Shown: positions 24,541 to 32,383 of the stretch, in pieces
How positions within the stretch are numbered: position 1 is the first letter of the stretch
Layout: each line of letters opens with the position of its first letter
From: an uncultured Bacteroidales bacterium
GTDB lineage: Bacteria > Bacteroidota > Bacteroidia > Bacteroidales > ML635J-15
Direction: 5' to 3'
Length of the DNA: 64,000 nt
NCBI GenBank assembly: GCA_905234755.1
Contig: CAJOIT010000003.1
Location: 605,331 to 669,330 of the forward strand
Program-made: the position numbers and the translations under genes
Notes under the pieces: model-generated
Told to the model about the DNA's origin: nothing
The model's input: the letters and a program-made list of their open reading frames with translations, nothing else
Database searches by the model: none

Positions 24541-24573
24541 TTTGCATAAACTATTGAAACATAGTAAGTTTAC
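24541..24573 (+). promoter_or_regulatory. promoter of radC-like gene
   Basis: TTTG (24541-24544), 20 nt, TAAGTTTAC (24565-24573) resemble the phylum consensus and stand 18 nt before ATG 24591. Confidence 0.5.
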
Positions 24574-24590
24574 ATCAAAATAATAGATGA

Positions 24591-25052
24591 ATGATGAAAG
24601 AAGAATCAGTAAAGGAATATCAGATTAGTGTAACAGGATGTTATACTGCTTTTGAGAGTTCTCAGGTTTTAAAGTCGGAGGATGTGTACAATTTTGCGTT
24701 GAATCTGTACGACAGCAGCATTAGTTGTATTGAGAAGGCATATATGATTATGCTGAATAGAAGCAATAAGGTTATCGGCTATGCTTTGGTTTCGATAGGC
24801 GGGATAGATTGTTGTTTCATAGATAAAAGGGTTTTGCTCAAATATGCTATTGACACATTGGCATCGTCGGTAATCCTAGTGCATAATCATCCGAGCGGAA
24901 GCATACTGCCATCAAGGCATGATGATCTGCTTACAAAATCCATAAAGGAAGCGTTTGATATAATCGGTATTGAGTTTGTTGAACACCTTATAATAACGCC
25001 TAATGAATACTATTCGTATTCCGATAGAGGCAGGATTTCGTTTGTATGCTAA
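24591..25052 (+). CDS. RadC-like JAB/MPN-domain protein
   Basis: A 153-residue RadC family protein. The metal site HxH...D is visible as VHNHPSGSILPSRHDD (His98, His100, Asp111), with a conserved Glu49 before it. RadC proteins were once linked to DNA repair; in mobile elements of Bacteroidota they are frequent and their role is unsettled. It is convergent with the repressor gene and their ends overlap by 4 nt. Tandem ATG at 24591 and 24594. Confidence 0.85.
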   Translation: MMKEESVKEYQISVTGCYTAFESSQVLKSEDVYNFALNLYDSSISCIEKAYMIMLNRSNKVIGYALVSIGGIDCCFIDKRVLLKYAIDTLASSVILVHNHPSGSILPSRHDDLLTKSIKEAFDIIGIEFVEHLIITPNEYYSYSDRGRISFVC

Positions 25053-25480
25053 TCTGTTTGCTGCATTTGCTGCCTGACAACTTCCTGTCGCCTTATACAG
25101 CGAGTGGTGTTTCTGTTTTTTGATACGACTATGGAGATAGGTTTGCCGCAATGAGGGCATACTAAATCCTTGCTTGGTTTCCGACCTCGGTTGTTTTCCG
25201 TTTCTGCATATTGTTCAACAGAGACCAACAAGGGCTTTCCGCATACGGGACAATCGAAAGAGCCTCGTATTTCCTTTGACATCTTGATGTCCTCTGCACT
25301 CGGGAAGAACTCGCGAATATCGGCTCCCATGGCATCTGCTATAAGTTGCATTTTTTTGTAGGTCGGATTTGAGCCTGGGTTAACAAGTTGCATTATAGAC
25401 TGATGTGAGCAACCAAGTTTATCTGCGAGCATCTGTTTCGAGTACCCATATTTTTCCATTACTGTTCGTATGTCAATCAT
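25049..25480 (-). CDS. cI-like repressor with zinc-ribbon C-terminus
   Basis: A 143-residue protein. The N-terminal HTH (about 3-62) has the form YGYSKQMLADKLGCSHQSIMQLVNPGSNPTY with Gln and Ser in the recognition helix. The C-terminal part has two CxxC pairs (CPVCGKPLL and CPHCGKPI, about 74 and 106) forming one zinc ribbon in place of a LexA-type peptidase, so RecA-driven self-cleavage is unlikely. It is divergent from promoter A3 and its own promoter carries the family A core, so I infer it is the phage repressor. The GTG at 25498 lies in the promoter; ATG 25480 is used. Confidence 0.75.
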   Translation of the reverse strand: MIDIRTVMEKYGYSKQMLADKLGCSHQSIMQLVNPGSNPTYKKMQLIADAMGADIREFFPSAEDIKMSKEIRGSFDCPVCGKPLLVSVEQYAETENNRGRKPSKDLVCPHCGKPISIVVSKNRNTTRCIRRQEVVRQQMQQTD

Positions 25481-25497
25481 GCTGTTGAATTTTTTCA

Positions 25498-25525
25498 CAA
25501 AAGTAATATAAATATTTGAATATCG
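25498..25525 (-). promoter_or_regulatory. repressor promoter with family A core
   Basis: On the minus strand TACTTTTG (25505-25498) is preceded by the core CAAATATTTATAT found in all family A promoters, but the -33 box is poor (CTGG). The shared core suggests autoregulation. Confidence 0.6.
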
Positions 25526-25562
25526 CCAGACGATTTTTTAGTATGAAAAAATATTAAAAATA

Positions 25563-25596
25563 TTTTTGCAAAATCAAATATTTATATTACTTTTAC
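25563..25596 (+). promoter_or_regulatory. family A phage promoter, copy 3
   Basis: TTTTTG (25563-25568), 19 nt, TACTTTTAC (25588-25596), near identical to the copies at 3977 and 10948. Divergent from the repressor gene, which fits a lysis/lysogeny switch. Confidence 0.85.
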
Positions 25597-25629
25597 ATAA
25601 AATAATTAAGAATTATAAATAATAAGATT

Positions 25630-26091
25630 ATGGAAGAAAAGAACATTAGAACGGAAGTCTTGAATCAAAATCAAGTAGATGCAATTGACGAAAAATTGAA
25701 TTCATTGCACCAGCAGTTGGTGCCAATCTCAGGAATGTGCAATACCTTAAAAGGAGAATTTGTAAGGGCTGCAATGAGAATGGTTTACAGGTACTGGAAC
25801 GATGGTGATGTTTGCAATAGAGGTTACGGAATACAGACAGTTTGGTCGTCATGGAATTTCATTATGGACAAAGCCAGCAAAGAGGTCACAGATCTTGCTG
25901 TGGAACTCGACTTTTGCAAAAATGATGAAGAGTACAACCAAAAGCTCCACGTTATGGTTTCTTTGCTAATTGACCAAATCAATGATGGTAATTATGATGT
26001 TCCCAATGATATTGATAGCCGTGTATATAAAAGCAACGAAAGGCCGGAAGAACTGGAGGATGACGAAGAAGATTATGAAGAATGGGATTAA
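25630..26091 (+). CDS. first early-operon protein, unknown
   Basis: A 153-residue acidic protein (MEEKNIRTEVLNQNQVDAIDEKL...) ending in a run of Asp and Glu. The centre (about 40-110) is helical with WNDGDVCNRGYGIQTVWSSW. As first gene after the repressor-facing promoter it may have an early regulatory or replication role; nothing in the sequence shows which. Confidence 0.55.
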   Translation: MEEKNIRTEVLNQNQVDAIDEKLNSLHQQLVPISGMCNTLKGEFVRAAMRMVYRYWNDGDVCNRGYGIQTVWSSWNFIMDKASKEVTDLAVELDFCKNDEEYNQKLHVMVSLLIDQINDGNYDVPNDIDSRVYKSNERPEELEDDEEDYEEWD

Positions 26092-26124
26092 GAATAGTTA
26101 ACGGACAAGATAAAAATATTGATT

Positions 26125-26319
26125 ATGAAAGTAACAATTGAAGCAATGAGTTTTAGCAAGATGGAATGCTTTTTTGAAGATGTGATATTAAAGCAGGGAA
26201 AAGAAGCGGATACGACTAATGCGGTTTCAAAGGCCGTTCAGAAATTTTGCAGAAAATACAGAGGTGAGGGTGTTGCTGTTATATCAGCGAATCTGGACCT
26301 TAACGATATAGTATGGTAA
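26125..26319 (+). CDS. small hypothetical phage protein
   Basis: A 64-residue protein (MKVTIEAMSFSKMECFFEDV...) of unknown function. ATG 26125 is used; the frame extends to a TTG at 26119. Packed in the early operon. Confidence 0.5.
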   Translation: MKVTIEAMSFSKMECFFEDVILKQGKEADTTNAVSKAVQKFCRKYRGEGVAVISANLDLNDIVW

Positions 26320-26342
26320 CAAGTTCAAAAATTAGTTAAGAT

Positions 26343-26618
26343 ATGAAAGCAAAGAAAGGTTTTAAAGTGATTAAGGAAAAGGAGTTCGAGGTTCTAGCGG
26401 ATGTTATGTTTGAGGGAACGGATGATGTTCCACCAGTACAGACTGCGCAGGAATGTTTGTCGGAAATTAAGCTGATAGATAATATGTTATTGTTACAGCG
26501 ACAAAAGCTGCTGTTACAAAAATGTGCAGTTACAAAGACTGGTATTGAGCGCAGACCTCGTGGTCTGTCGCGCGTCCTTGATGGTTTGATTTCTCAGCAT
26601 TTGAGTAATAAGAATTAG
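26343..26618 (+). CDS. small hypothetical phage protein
   Basis: A 91-residue helical, basic protein with a Leu/Gln-rich stretch (LLLQRQKLLLQKC) that could dimerise. Unknown family, early operon. Confidence 0.5.
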   Translation: MKAKKGFKVIKEKEFEVLADVMFEGTDDVPPVQTAQECLSEIKLIDNMLLLQRQKLLLQKCAVTKTGIERRPRGLSRVLDGLISQHLSNKN

Positions 26619-26639
26619 CAACAAATAAAATGTAGAAAA

Positions 26640-26987
26640 ATGAGCAGACAGGCAAAGATAAGAACGAAAAGCATAGTGGAATACAAGAGTATTCCGTTGT
26701 TCAATCACGATTGTGAAAACCTTGAAAATTTCTTGGTTGAAGAAGGCATTATAACTACTTATTCAGAAGTTGATGCTGATTGGTGTAGTTACAATCCCAA
26801 CTGGCAGATTTCCAAAAGCGGTTTGAATGAGCTTGTGAAAAAGTTAGAGCAGATGGAGTACAATGAAATCCTTTTCGAAGGTTTTACCGTCAGGAAATTA
26901 GTTGATTTGTTTAAGTCGTGGATTGAGTTGTCCAGCAATGAGGATTGCTATTCCGATGCGGATTTCATCTACATAGATTGGTTTTAA
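26640..26987 (+). CDS. hypothetical phage protein
   Basis: A 115-residue acidic protein with many Glu, Asp, Trp and Tyr residues (DWCSYNPNWQISKSGLNELV). No family recognised, early operon. Confidence 0.5.
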   Translation: MSRQAKIRTKSIVEYKSIPLFNHDCENLENFLVEEGIITTYSEVDADWCSYNPNWQISKSGLNELVKKLEQMEYNEILFEGFTVRKLVDLFKSWIELSSNEDCYSDADFIYIDWF

Positions 26988-27009
26988 TGATGGGGAAAAT
27001 AGTGTAATT

Positions 27010-27207
27010 ATGAATAGGTTGAGCAGAAAGGAATTTGAGGAAGTTCTGAATGAGTTGCCAGTATCGGATGAAGATTTGGTTATCGCCAAAAGGCATCGGA
27101 ATGGTAATTACGGGACAATGCTCAGACGATATGACCATGTGGCATTTAACGCTGCATATCACGATGCTTGTATAAGCGAGGAATATCGAATCTCAATGGG
27201 CTTGTAA
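27010..27207 (+). CDS. small hypothetical phage protein
   Basis: A 65-residue protein (MNRLSRKEFEEVLNELPVSDEDLVIAKRHRNGNYGTMLRRYD...). Last gene of the early operon, ending 14 nt before promoter B5. Unknown function. Confidence 0.5.
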   Translation: MNRLSRKEFEEVLNELPVSDEDLVIAKRHRNGNYGTMLRRYDHVAFNAAYHDACISEEYRISMGL

Positions 27208-27221
27208 AAATATTTTTAAAA

Positions 27222-27256
27222 GTGTTTACATAAATCAAGTATATATATCACTTTTG
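27222..27256 (+). promoter_or_regulatory. family B-like promoter, copy 5
   Basis: GTGTTTA (27222-27228) and CACTTTTG (27249-27256) are 27 nt apart as in the other copies, but the inverted repeat is weaker (AAATCA). It would drive 27283-32313, including the second terminase. Confidence 0.6.
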
Positions 27257-27282
27257 CAATGCGAAAAATAAACAAAACAGAA

Positions 27283-27513
27283 ATGGCAAGGCAGCTGTAT
27301 GAAAGCGGAAACTATGTCTCCGCTTTGAGAATATGTAGGAACTTCCGTATAGGCGTGCCGGAAGTTAACAGGCGAGATATGCAGATTGCATACGAATGTA
27401 TGACTGGTAATGAAAGTTTCTACAGAAGTATAGGTATTGATACCGAACAGATTATAGAACATAGCAAGGAGATTTTAAGAAATCTATTTGCACCCAAAGA
27501 GTTTGAGAGTTAA
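27283..27513 (+). CDS. hypothetical helical protein
   Basis: A 76-residue protein (MARQLYESGNYVSALRICRNFRIG...). The AL-x-I-C-R-x-F helix and PEVNRRDMQIAYE resemble a single TPR-like pair. ATG 27283 is used since ATG 27259 coincides with the expected transcript start. Confidence 0.5.
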   Translation: MARQLYESGNYVSALRICRNFRIGVPEVNRRDMQIAYECMTGNESFYRSIGIDTEQIIEHSKEILRNLFAPKEFES

Positions 27514-27523
27514 TATAAAATGT

Positions 27524-28171
27524 ATGAATATGGACGAAAAAGAATTACGTGTAGTATATCGTAAAGTTGACGAACTGGTTACTCCAGATTACAATCCGCG
27601 AAAAATAACTCCGAAAGAACGCAGGGACATACAGAAGTCTATCGAGAATTTTGGTTTTGTTGAACCGCTTGTAGTTAACACATTCAAAGGTCGTGAAAAT
27701 ATAGTGGTTTCTGGGAATCAGCGTCTTGCAATAGCCAAAAGCCTTGGTATGACAACAGCTCCATGTGTCGAGGTATGCCTTGATGAAGTCAAGGAAAAGG
27801 AGTTGAATCTTAGGATGAACAAGAATCAGGCGCAATTTGATTTTGATGCTCTGGTTAAGTTCTTTGATAGGGATATGATGTTGGATGTCGGCTTTTCGGA
27901 AAAGGAGGTCGGAAAGCAGATTTCTGAATTTGACCAGAAGTTCAATGCCATCAACAACGACAACTGCGAAATGCCAATAGTGAAGAAGTTCAATGAAAGT
28001 TATCATTCGGTAGTTATATTCGTAGATAACGAATTGGATTTGAACTGGATTAAAAATGTACTGATGCTTGACAGGTCTGTCAGCTACAAGAACAAGACCA
28101 TCGGTGATACTTATGTAATGCACATCAAGAAATTTCAAGAGATATGGGAAAGAATAACAGAAAAGGAATAA
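27524..28171 (+). CDS. ParB/Srx-domain protein
   Basis: A 215-residue protein with an N-terminal ParB/Srx fold (about 5-110): VTPDYNPRKITPKERRDIQKSI followed by the signature ENIVVSGNQRLAIAKSLG. ParB-fold proteins bind and hydrolyse CTP or act as nucleases; those linked to phage glycosyltransferases are thought to serve DNA modification. The C-terminal half is unique. It overlaps the first glycosyltransferase gene by 28 nt, so the two are coupled. Confidence 0.75.
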   Translation: MNMDEKELRVVYRKVDELVTPDYNPRKITPKERRDIQKSIENFGFVEPLVVNTFKGRENIVVSGNQRLAIAKSLGMTTAPCVEVCLDEVKEKELNLRMNKNQAQFDFDALVKFFDRDMMLDVGFSEKEVGKQISEFDQKFNAINNDNCEMPIVKKFNESYHSVVIFVDNELDLNWIKNVLMLDRSVSYKNKTIGDTYVMHIKKFQEIWERITEKE

Positions 28172-28902
28172 CAATAGTCTGTCCGTCAAAAGGACGATGC
28201 AGCAATGTGAAGACAATATCTCTGATACCGTCTTTGGTCTTGATAGTGCCAAGTTCAGAGGAGGAAGACTATAAGAAGTTCAATCCCAACACCAAGGTCG
28301 TTGCTACTCCGCCGGAAGTTCGTGGAATTACCAAAACGAGGCAGTGGATTCTCGATAATTACGAAGAGGTGTTCATGATAGACGATGATGTTGTAAATGT
28401 AAGGAAGAACTTTGAAAACGAATCTCCCAAATCAATGGTAACGGATGTCGGGCAAATTCTTGAAATCATCAACGAAACTGTTTATATAGCGAAAGAAATA
28501 GGTGCAAAGATGTTTTCGTTTAGCCGTACCGTCAATCCCTTGTCGTTTAGCGGACACGAATTGTTTTCCCATACTGGCTATATGAATGCCTCGTATTGTG
28601 GATTTCTCAAAGGTCATGGCATGTCATACGACTTGACGATGAATGAAGGAGAAGACCATTATATTTCGTGCCTGAATATGTATAAGCACCGCTATTGCCT
28701 TATAGACGAAAGGTATTCTTTCTTGACTGATGGCAATTTTAAGTCGCTTGGAGGTTGCAACGGACAGCGGACCAGAGAAAGTATGATTCGCAACACAATG
28801 CATTTGCGCGAAATCTTTGGAGAGGTAATCGCTTGCAAGGAACCGAACGCGGTAAAGAAGAATGTAAATATTGGAGAACGAACATTAAAATTTCCATACT
28901 GA
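28144..28902 (+). CDS. TET-associated-type glycosyltransferase 1
   Basis: A 252-residue GT-A fold protein. It begins ITIVCPSKGRCSNVKT, typical of the TET-associated glycosyltransferase family, has the metal-binding DDD in EVFMIDDDVVN (about 78-88), and a later NEGEDHYISC that fits the catalytic-base region. The family attaches sugars to hydroxylated bases in phage DNA; no TET-type oxidase is in this window, so the substrate is open. Its stop overlaps the next start (TGATG). Confidence 0.7.
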   Translation: MGKNNRKGITIVCPSKGRCSNVKTISLIPSLVLIVPSSEEEDYKKFNPNTKVVATPPEVRGITKTRQWILDNYEEVFMIDDDVVNVRKNFENESPKSMVTDVGQILEIINETVYIAKEIGAKMFSFSRTVNPLSFSGHELFSHTGYMNASYCGFLKGHGMSYDLTMNEGEDHYISCLNMYKHRYCLIDERYSFLTDGNFKSLGGCNGQRTRESMIRNTMHLREIFGEVIACKEPNAVKKNVNIGERTLKFPY

Positions 28903-29732
28903 TGAACGATAATATTAGAAAAGATGTATTCGTAGGTGTGCCGTCATTGTCGAGGCCGGAGTACATCACGAAGAAGACAATGAAGTGGCTAAAAGATACG
29001 GGCTTTGACTTCCGTATATTTGTAGAGCCACAAGAGAAGTTCCTTTACAAGCAGTATAACGGCAATTGTGTGCAAGTGCTTGACAAGTCTGGGCAGGGGT
29101 TGATGTTTTCGCTCAATAGCATTCGCGACTTTGCCAGAAATAACGGCTACAAATACTTGTTCCAGTTGGACGATGATGTAGATGGTTTTGAAAGAGTGGA
29201 CGATGCAGATCCAGTTGCCGCTTTCGAGAAGACTGTAGAAGAGTGCTATGAGGCGATGGAAACTTTTGAAAAGATTGGCGGTATTCGTTTCACGCAATAC
29301 AGATACTGGTTGTATAGCAAGAAGAATATGTACAAGTGGACGCACATTAACAGACCGTTGCAAGGCATTTGTATGTTGCGGTTGTCGGCAGTCCCTCACA
29401 TAGATGACGAATTGAAGGAATATACAGATACGGTAACCTCGTTGAACATCTGGGCAAACGGCTTTGTTACTCTCAACTACGGATTGAGCGGACTAAAGGT
29501 TGTTCAGAATGCCAACAAGGGCGGTTGCCAAACTCACGACAGGAAAAATGACGGTGTCTGTACCATAGAGAAGTTAAAGGAAACCTTTCCGTTAGTAAAA
29601 GAAAAGGAAGGTAGCAGTTGGTTTGGCGTTGATGTGGATATTTCTGCTTATACAGAAAAATATGGATATGAGTGTATAAATTCAGATGATGAAAGATTGC
29701 ACAACATACTTAAAATGAGTAAGTTTGTTTGA
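28902..29732 (+). CDS. TET-associated-type glycosyltransferase 2
   Basis: A 276-residue paralogue of the previous protein: DVFVGVPSLSRPEYITKKT at the start, the metal site QLDDDVDGF (about 90-98), and a nucleotide-sugar half ending in GCQTHDRKNDG. The two are too different to be a recent duplication, so they may add two sugars or act on different bases. ATG 28902 is used because it is coupled to the preceding stop. Confidence 0.7.
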   Translation: MNDNIRKDVFVGVPSLSRPEYITKKTMKWLKDTGFDFRIFVEPQEKFLYKQYNGNCVQVLDKSGQGLMFSLNSIRDFARNNGYKYLFQLDDDVDGFERVDDADPVAAFEKTVEECYEAMETFEKIGGIRFTQYRYWLYSKKNMYKWTHINRPLQGICMLRLSAVPHIDDELKEYTDTVTSLNIWANGFVTLNYGLSGLKVVQNANKGGCQTHDRKNDGVCTIEKLKETFPLVKEKEGSSWFGVDVDISAYTEKYGYECINSDDERLHNILKMSKFV

Positions 29733-29754
29733 TAATTAACTATATGTATTGAAA

Positions 29755-30423
29755 ATGGATAATAGCATCAAGACAATTAAGGGCTATGACTTGTTTGAAG
29801 TCATATCGGCATTCCAGAAATCTATAAGAAGAGGTATGGAGGCAGATGCAATGTTTTGGGGTGTTGAACTATACGAAAGCGGATATGTAAAGTTTGCTTG
29901 GAAAAGAATGGTGGTGATGAGTACGGAGGATATTGGTCTTGCAGATCCGATGGCTCCAGTCATCATAAATGCACTGCATAGCCAGTATGAAGAATTGAGC
30001 AAAAACTTCGACAAGAAGAAGCAGTACCGTCTGCCGTATGTTCAAGCAATCTTGTACCTTACTCATGCAAAGAAAAGCCGTCATACGGATTGGGCATTGA
30101 ACTACTGGTTCGATAGTCATCTTGGTAACGAGCAGGATAGACCTATTCCTGATTATGCGTTAGACATTCATACCAGACGAGGAAAGATGATGGGAAAGAC
30201 GATTGAGGATTTCTTCACGGAAGGAAGTATAGTCAAGAATAACAAGGAAATGGAATACGAACAGTTCTACAAGGAAGAATGTCACAAGCGCTGGACCAAC
30301 AAGCAATGGTGCCAGAAGGCAAATGCTGAGAAAGCAAGAAGAGAAGCTGCGCAGAGTAAGAGTAATGCCAATTCGACAGGTGATAGTAGTGATGGCATTC
30401 TTGTTCAAGGAAGTTTGTTTTAA
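29755..30423 (+). CDS. stand-alone RarA (MgsA) C-terminal domain
   Basis: A 222-residue protein. Residues about 9-110 match the helical C-terminal domain of the replication-associated ATPase RarA/MgsA: VISAFQKSIRRGMEADAMFW and VVMSTEDIGLADPMAPVII are its signatures, and LTHAKKS.H fits a later helix. The AAA+ ATPase part is absent. In RarA this region tetramerises and contacts DNA or SSB. Alone it might compete with host RarA or form a scaffold at phage forks. Its tail is Ser/Asn-rich and ends ILVQGSLF, possibly a clamp- or SSB-type peptide. The unit is repeatedly seen beside ParB and glycosyltransferases here by operon structure. Confidence 0.7.
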   Translation: MDNSIKTIKGYDLFEVISAFQKSIRRGMEADAMFWGVELYESGYVKFAWKRMVVMSTEDIGLADPMAPVIINALHSQYEELSKNFDKKKQYRLPYVQAILYLTHAKKSRHTDWALNYWFDSHLGNEQDRPIPDYALDIHTRRGKMMGKTIEDFFTEGSIVKNNKEMEYEQFYKEECHKRWTNKQWCQKANAEKARREAAQSKSNANSTGDSSDGILVQGSLF

Positions 30424-30434
30424 AAAGTACAAAT

Positions 30435-30797
30435 ATGACAGATAAAAAAGGCTTTAGACTGACACAGAAACAAAAGTCATTGCTCCAAGCTTATGAGAAC
30501 GCAATTGGGAATGTATCAGCAGCAGTAAAGAATTGCAACTTAGCTCGCGAAACCTTTTATAGATGGAAACGGGAGAATCCTATTTTCGCAGAAAAGGTGA
30601 CAGAGATAGACGAGGCTTCTGTTGATTTTGCAGAAACAATGTTGAAGAAGAACATAAGGGAAGGCAAAGAATCATCAATATTTTTCTATTTGAAGACTAA
30701 AGGCAAGAACCGCGGGTATCAAGAAACCATAGAGCAGAATATTATGATTAGTCCATTTGAGCAACTGATGAAAGAACTACCAGATGTAGATGAATAA
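30435..30797 (+). CDS. terminase small subunit-like protein 2
   Basis: A 120-residue protein with an N-terminal HTH (GFRLTQKQKSLLQAYENAIGN... then ETFYRWKRENPIF) as in small terminases of the phBC6A51 type. It overlaps the large-subunit gene by 8 nt. It shares no clear similarity with small subunit 1. Confidence 0.7.
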   Translation: MTDKKGFRLTQKQKSLLQAYENAIGNVSAAVKNCNLARETFYRWKRENPIFAEKVTEIDEASVDFAETMLKKNIREGKESSIFFYLKTKGKNRGYQETIEQNIMISPFEQLMKELPDVDE

Positions 30798-32313
30798 TAA
30801 GGAGAAGGGAATAAAGTATATGGAGATATGGCGGAACGACTGGAACCGCTTTGTATATGATGTTCTAAAAGCTCGATTGGACAAAGAGCAGCAGAACATC
30901 ATTTCTGCTGTCCAGTATAATCCTTTAGTTGCAGTTTCTTCTGGAACGGCAAGGGGAAAGGATTATGTTGCTGCATGTGCCGCGATGTGCTTCTTGTACC
31001 TTACGCCTCGGTTCGACAGGAATGGAAACCTTGTCAAGAATACGAAGGTGGCTTTGACTGCGCCAACTGGCAGGCAAGTGTATAACATTATGTCTCCAGA
31101 AATACGAAGATTATTCAGAAACGCCAAGATATTGCCGGGGAGAACTGTCGCCTGTGATATTCGCACGGAATACGAAGAATGGTTTCTTACAGGTTTCAAG
31201 GCTGGCGACGATGCAACGGAGGCTTGGTCTGGATTCCACGCCACAAATACAATGTTTGTCATAACAGAGGCTTCCGGTGTCAGCGAAGTTACTTTCAACG
31301 CTATCGAGGGCAATCTGCAAGGCAATTCACGGTTGCTTATAGTATTCAATCCTAACATAACAACTGGGTATGCTGCACGGGCAATGGTATCGGAAAGGTT
31401 CAAGAAGTTTAGATTGAACTCACTGAATGCAGAGAATGTTGTTCGGAAGAAGGTAGTTATTCCAGGACAAGTCGATTATGAATGGGTAAAGGATAAGGTA
31501 AAAACATGGTGTTCGCCTGTTGACGAGGATAGTTTTGACGAATCGGAAGGCGACTTTAAGTGGGAGAATGGTATGTACAGACCCAACGACCTTTTCAGGG
31601 TAAAGGTGCTTGGTATGTTTCCGAAAGTTTCTGAGGATGTCCTTGTTCCTTACGAATGGATTGAAATAGCAAACAAGCGATGGGAGGAACTTATGGAATC
31701 CAAATATAAGCCATTGCCTGACGCCGATGCAAGGGTAGGCGTAGATGTCGCAGGTATGGGCAGGGATTCAAGTGTGTTCTGTCGCAGGTATGGCAATTTC
31801 GTAAGCGAGTTCTATGCACACCAGTCTGGAGGCAAGGCAGACCACATGCATATAGCAGGCAAACTTGTGGCGGATATGCGGACTAACAAGAATGTCAAGG
31901 CGTTCATTGATACTATTGGCGAGGGTGCTGGCGTTTACTCCAGACTTATTGAACTCAATATCCGCAATGCTTTCTCGTGTAAGTTTTCGGAGGGTGCAAA
32001 TGGGCTTACCGATATGACTGGCCAGTACAAGTTTGCCAATATGAGGGCATACTTATTCTGGGCGGTAAGAGATTGGCTCAACCCAAAGAATAAATGTAAT
32101 GCTGCTATACCGCCATGTGAAAAGTTTATGGAAGAAGCAACTAACATAAGGTGGTTCTTTCAAAGTAATGGTTCAATAATGATAGAGCCAAAGGAAAAGA
32201 TAAAGCAACGAATAAAGAGGTCGCCCGACTTCTTTGATTCGCTTGCCAATACTTTTTATCCGCACGACATAAGCAATTTCGACTGTGAAGATTTGTTGAG
32301 CAATCTGCTTTGA
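30790..32313 (+). CDS. terL: terminase large subunit 2
   Basis: A 507-residue large terminase. The Walker A loop reads SGTARGKD (51-58), a variant with Asp after Lys, and Walker B lies in MFVITEASGV. The nuclease domain has ARVGVDVAGMGRDSS, AFIDTIGEG and SPDFFDSLAN, giving three acidic positions. It seems intact and differs from large subunit 1 in length, Walker A and nuclease motifs. It closes the operon with ParB and the glycosyltransferases, and is followed by promoter B6. Confidence 0.85.
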   Translation: MNNKEKGIKYMEIWRNDWNRFVYDVLKARLDKEQQNIISAVQYNPLVAVSSGTARGKDYVAACAAMCFLYLTPRFDRNGNLVKNTKVALTAPTGRQVYNIMSPEIRRLFRNAKILPGRTVACDIRTEYEEWFLTGFKAGDDATEAWSGFHATNTMFVITEASGVSEVTFNAIEGNLQGNSRLLIVFNPNITTGYAARAMVSERFKKFRLNSLNAENVVRKKVVIPGQVDYEWVKDKVKTWCSPVDEDSFDESEGDFKWENGMYRPNDLFRVKVLGMFPKVSEDVLVPYEWIEIANKRWEELMESKYKPLPDADARVGVDVAGMGRDSSVFCRRYGNFVSEFYAHQSGGKADHMHIAGKLVADMRTNKNVKAFIDTIGEGAGVYSRLIELNIRNAFSCKFSEGANGLTDMTGQYKFANMRAYLFWAVRDWLNPKNKCNAAIPPCEKFMEEATNIRWFFQSNGSIMIEPKEKIKQRIKRSPDFFDSLANTFYPHDISNFDCEDLLSNLL

Positions 32314-32325
32314 AAAAAAATAAAA

Positions 32326-32361
32326 GTGTTTGGACTATAAACACTCTGCCATTTACCTTTG
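32326..32361 (+). promoter_or_regulatory. family B phage promoter, copy 6
   Basis: GTGTTTG (32326-32332) with AAACACT in the spacer and TACCTTTG (32354-32361), 28 nt apart. Drives the lysis and fibre operon. Confidence 0.8.
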
Positions 32362-32383
32362 TTGGAGAAAATTACAAAAGTAA

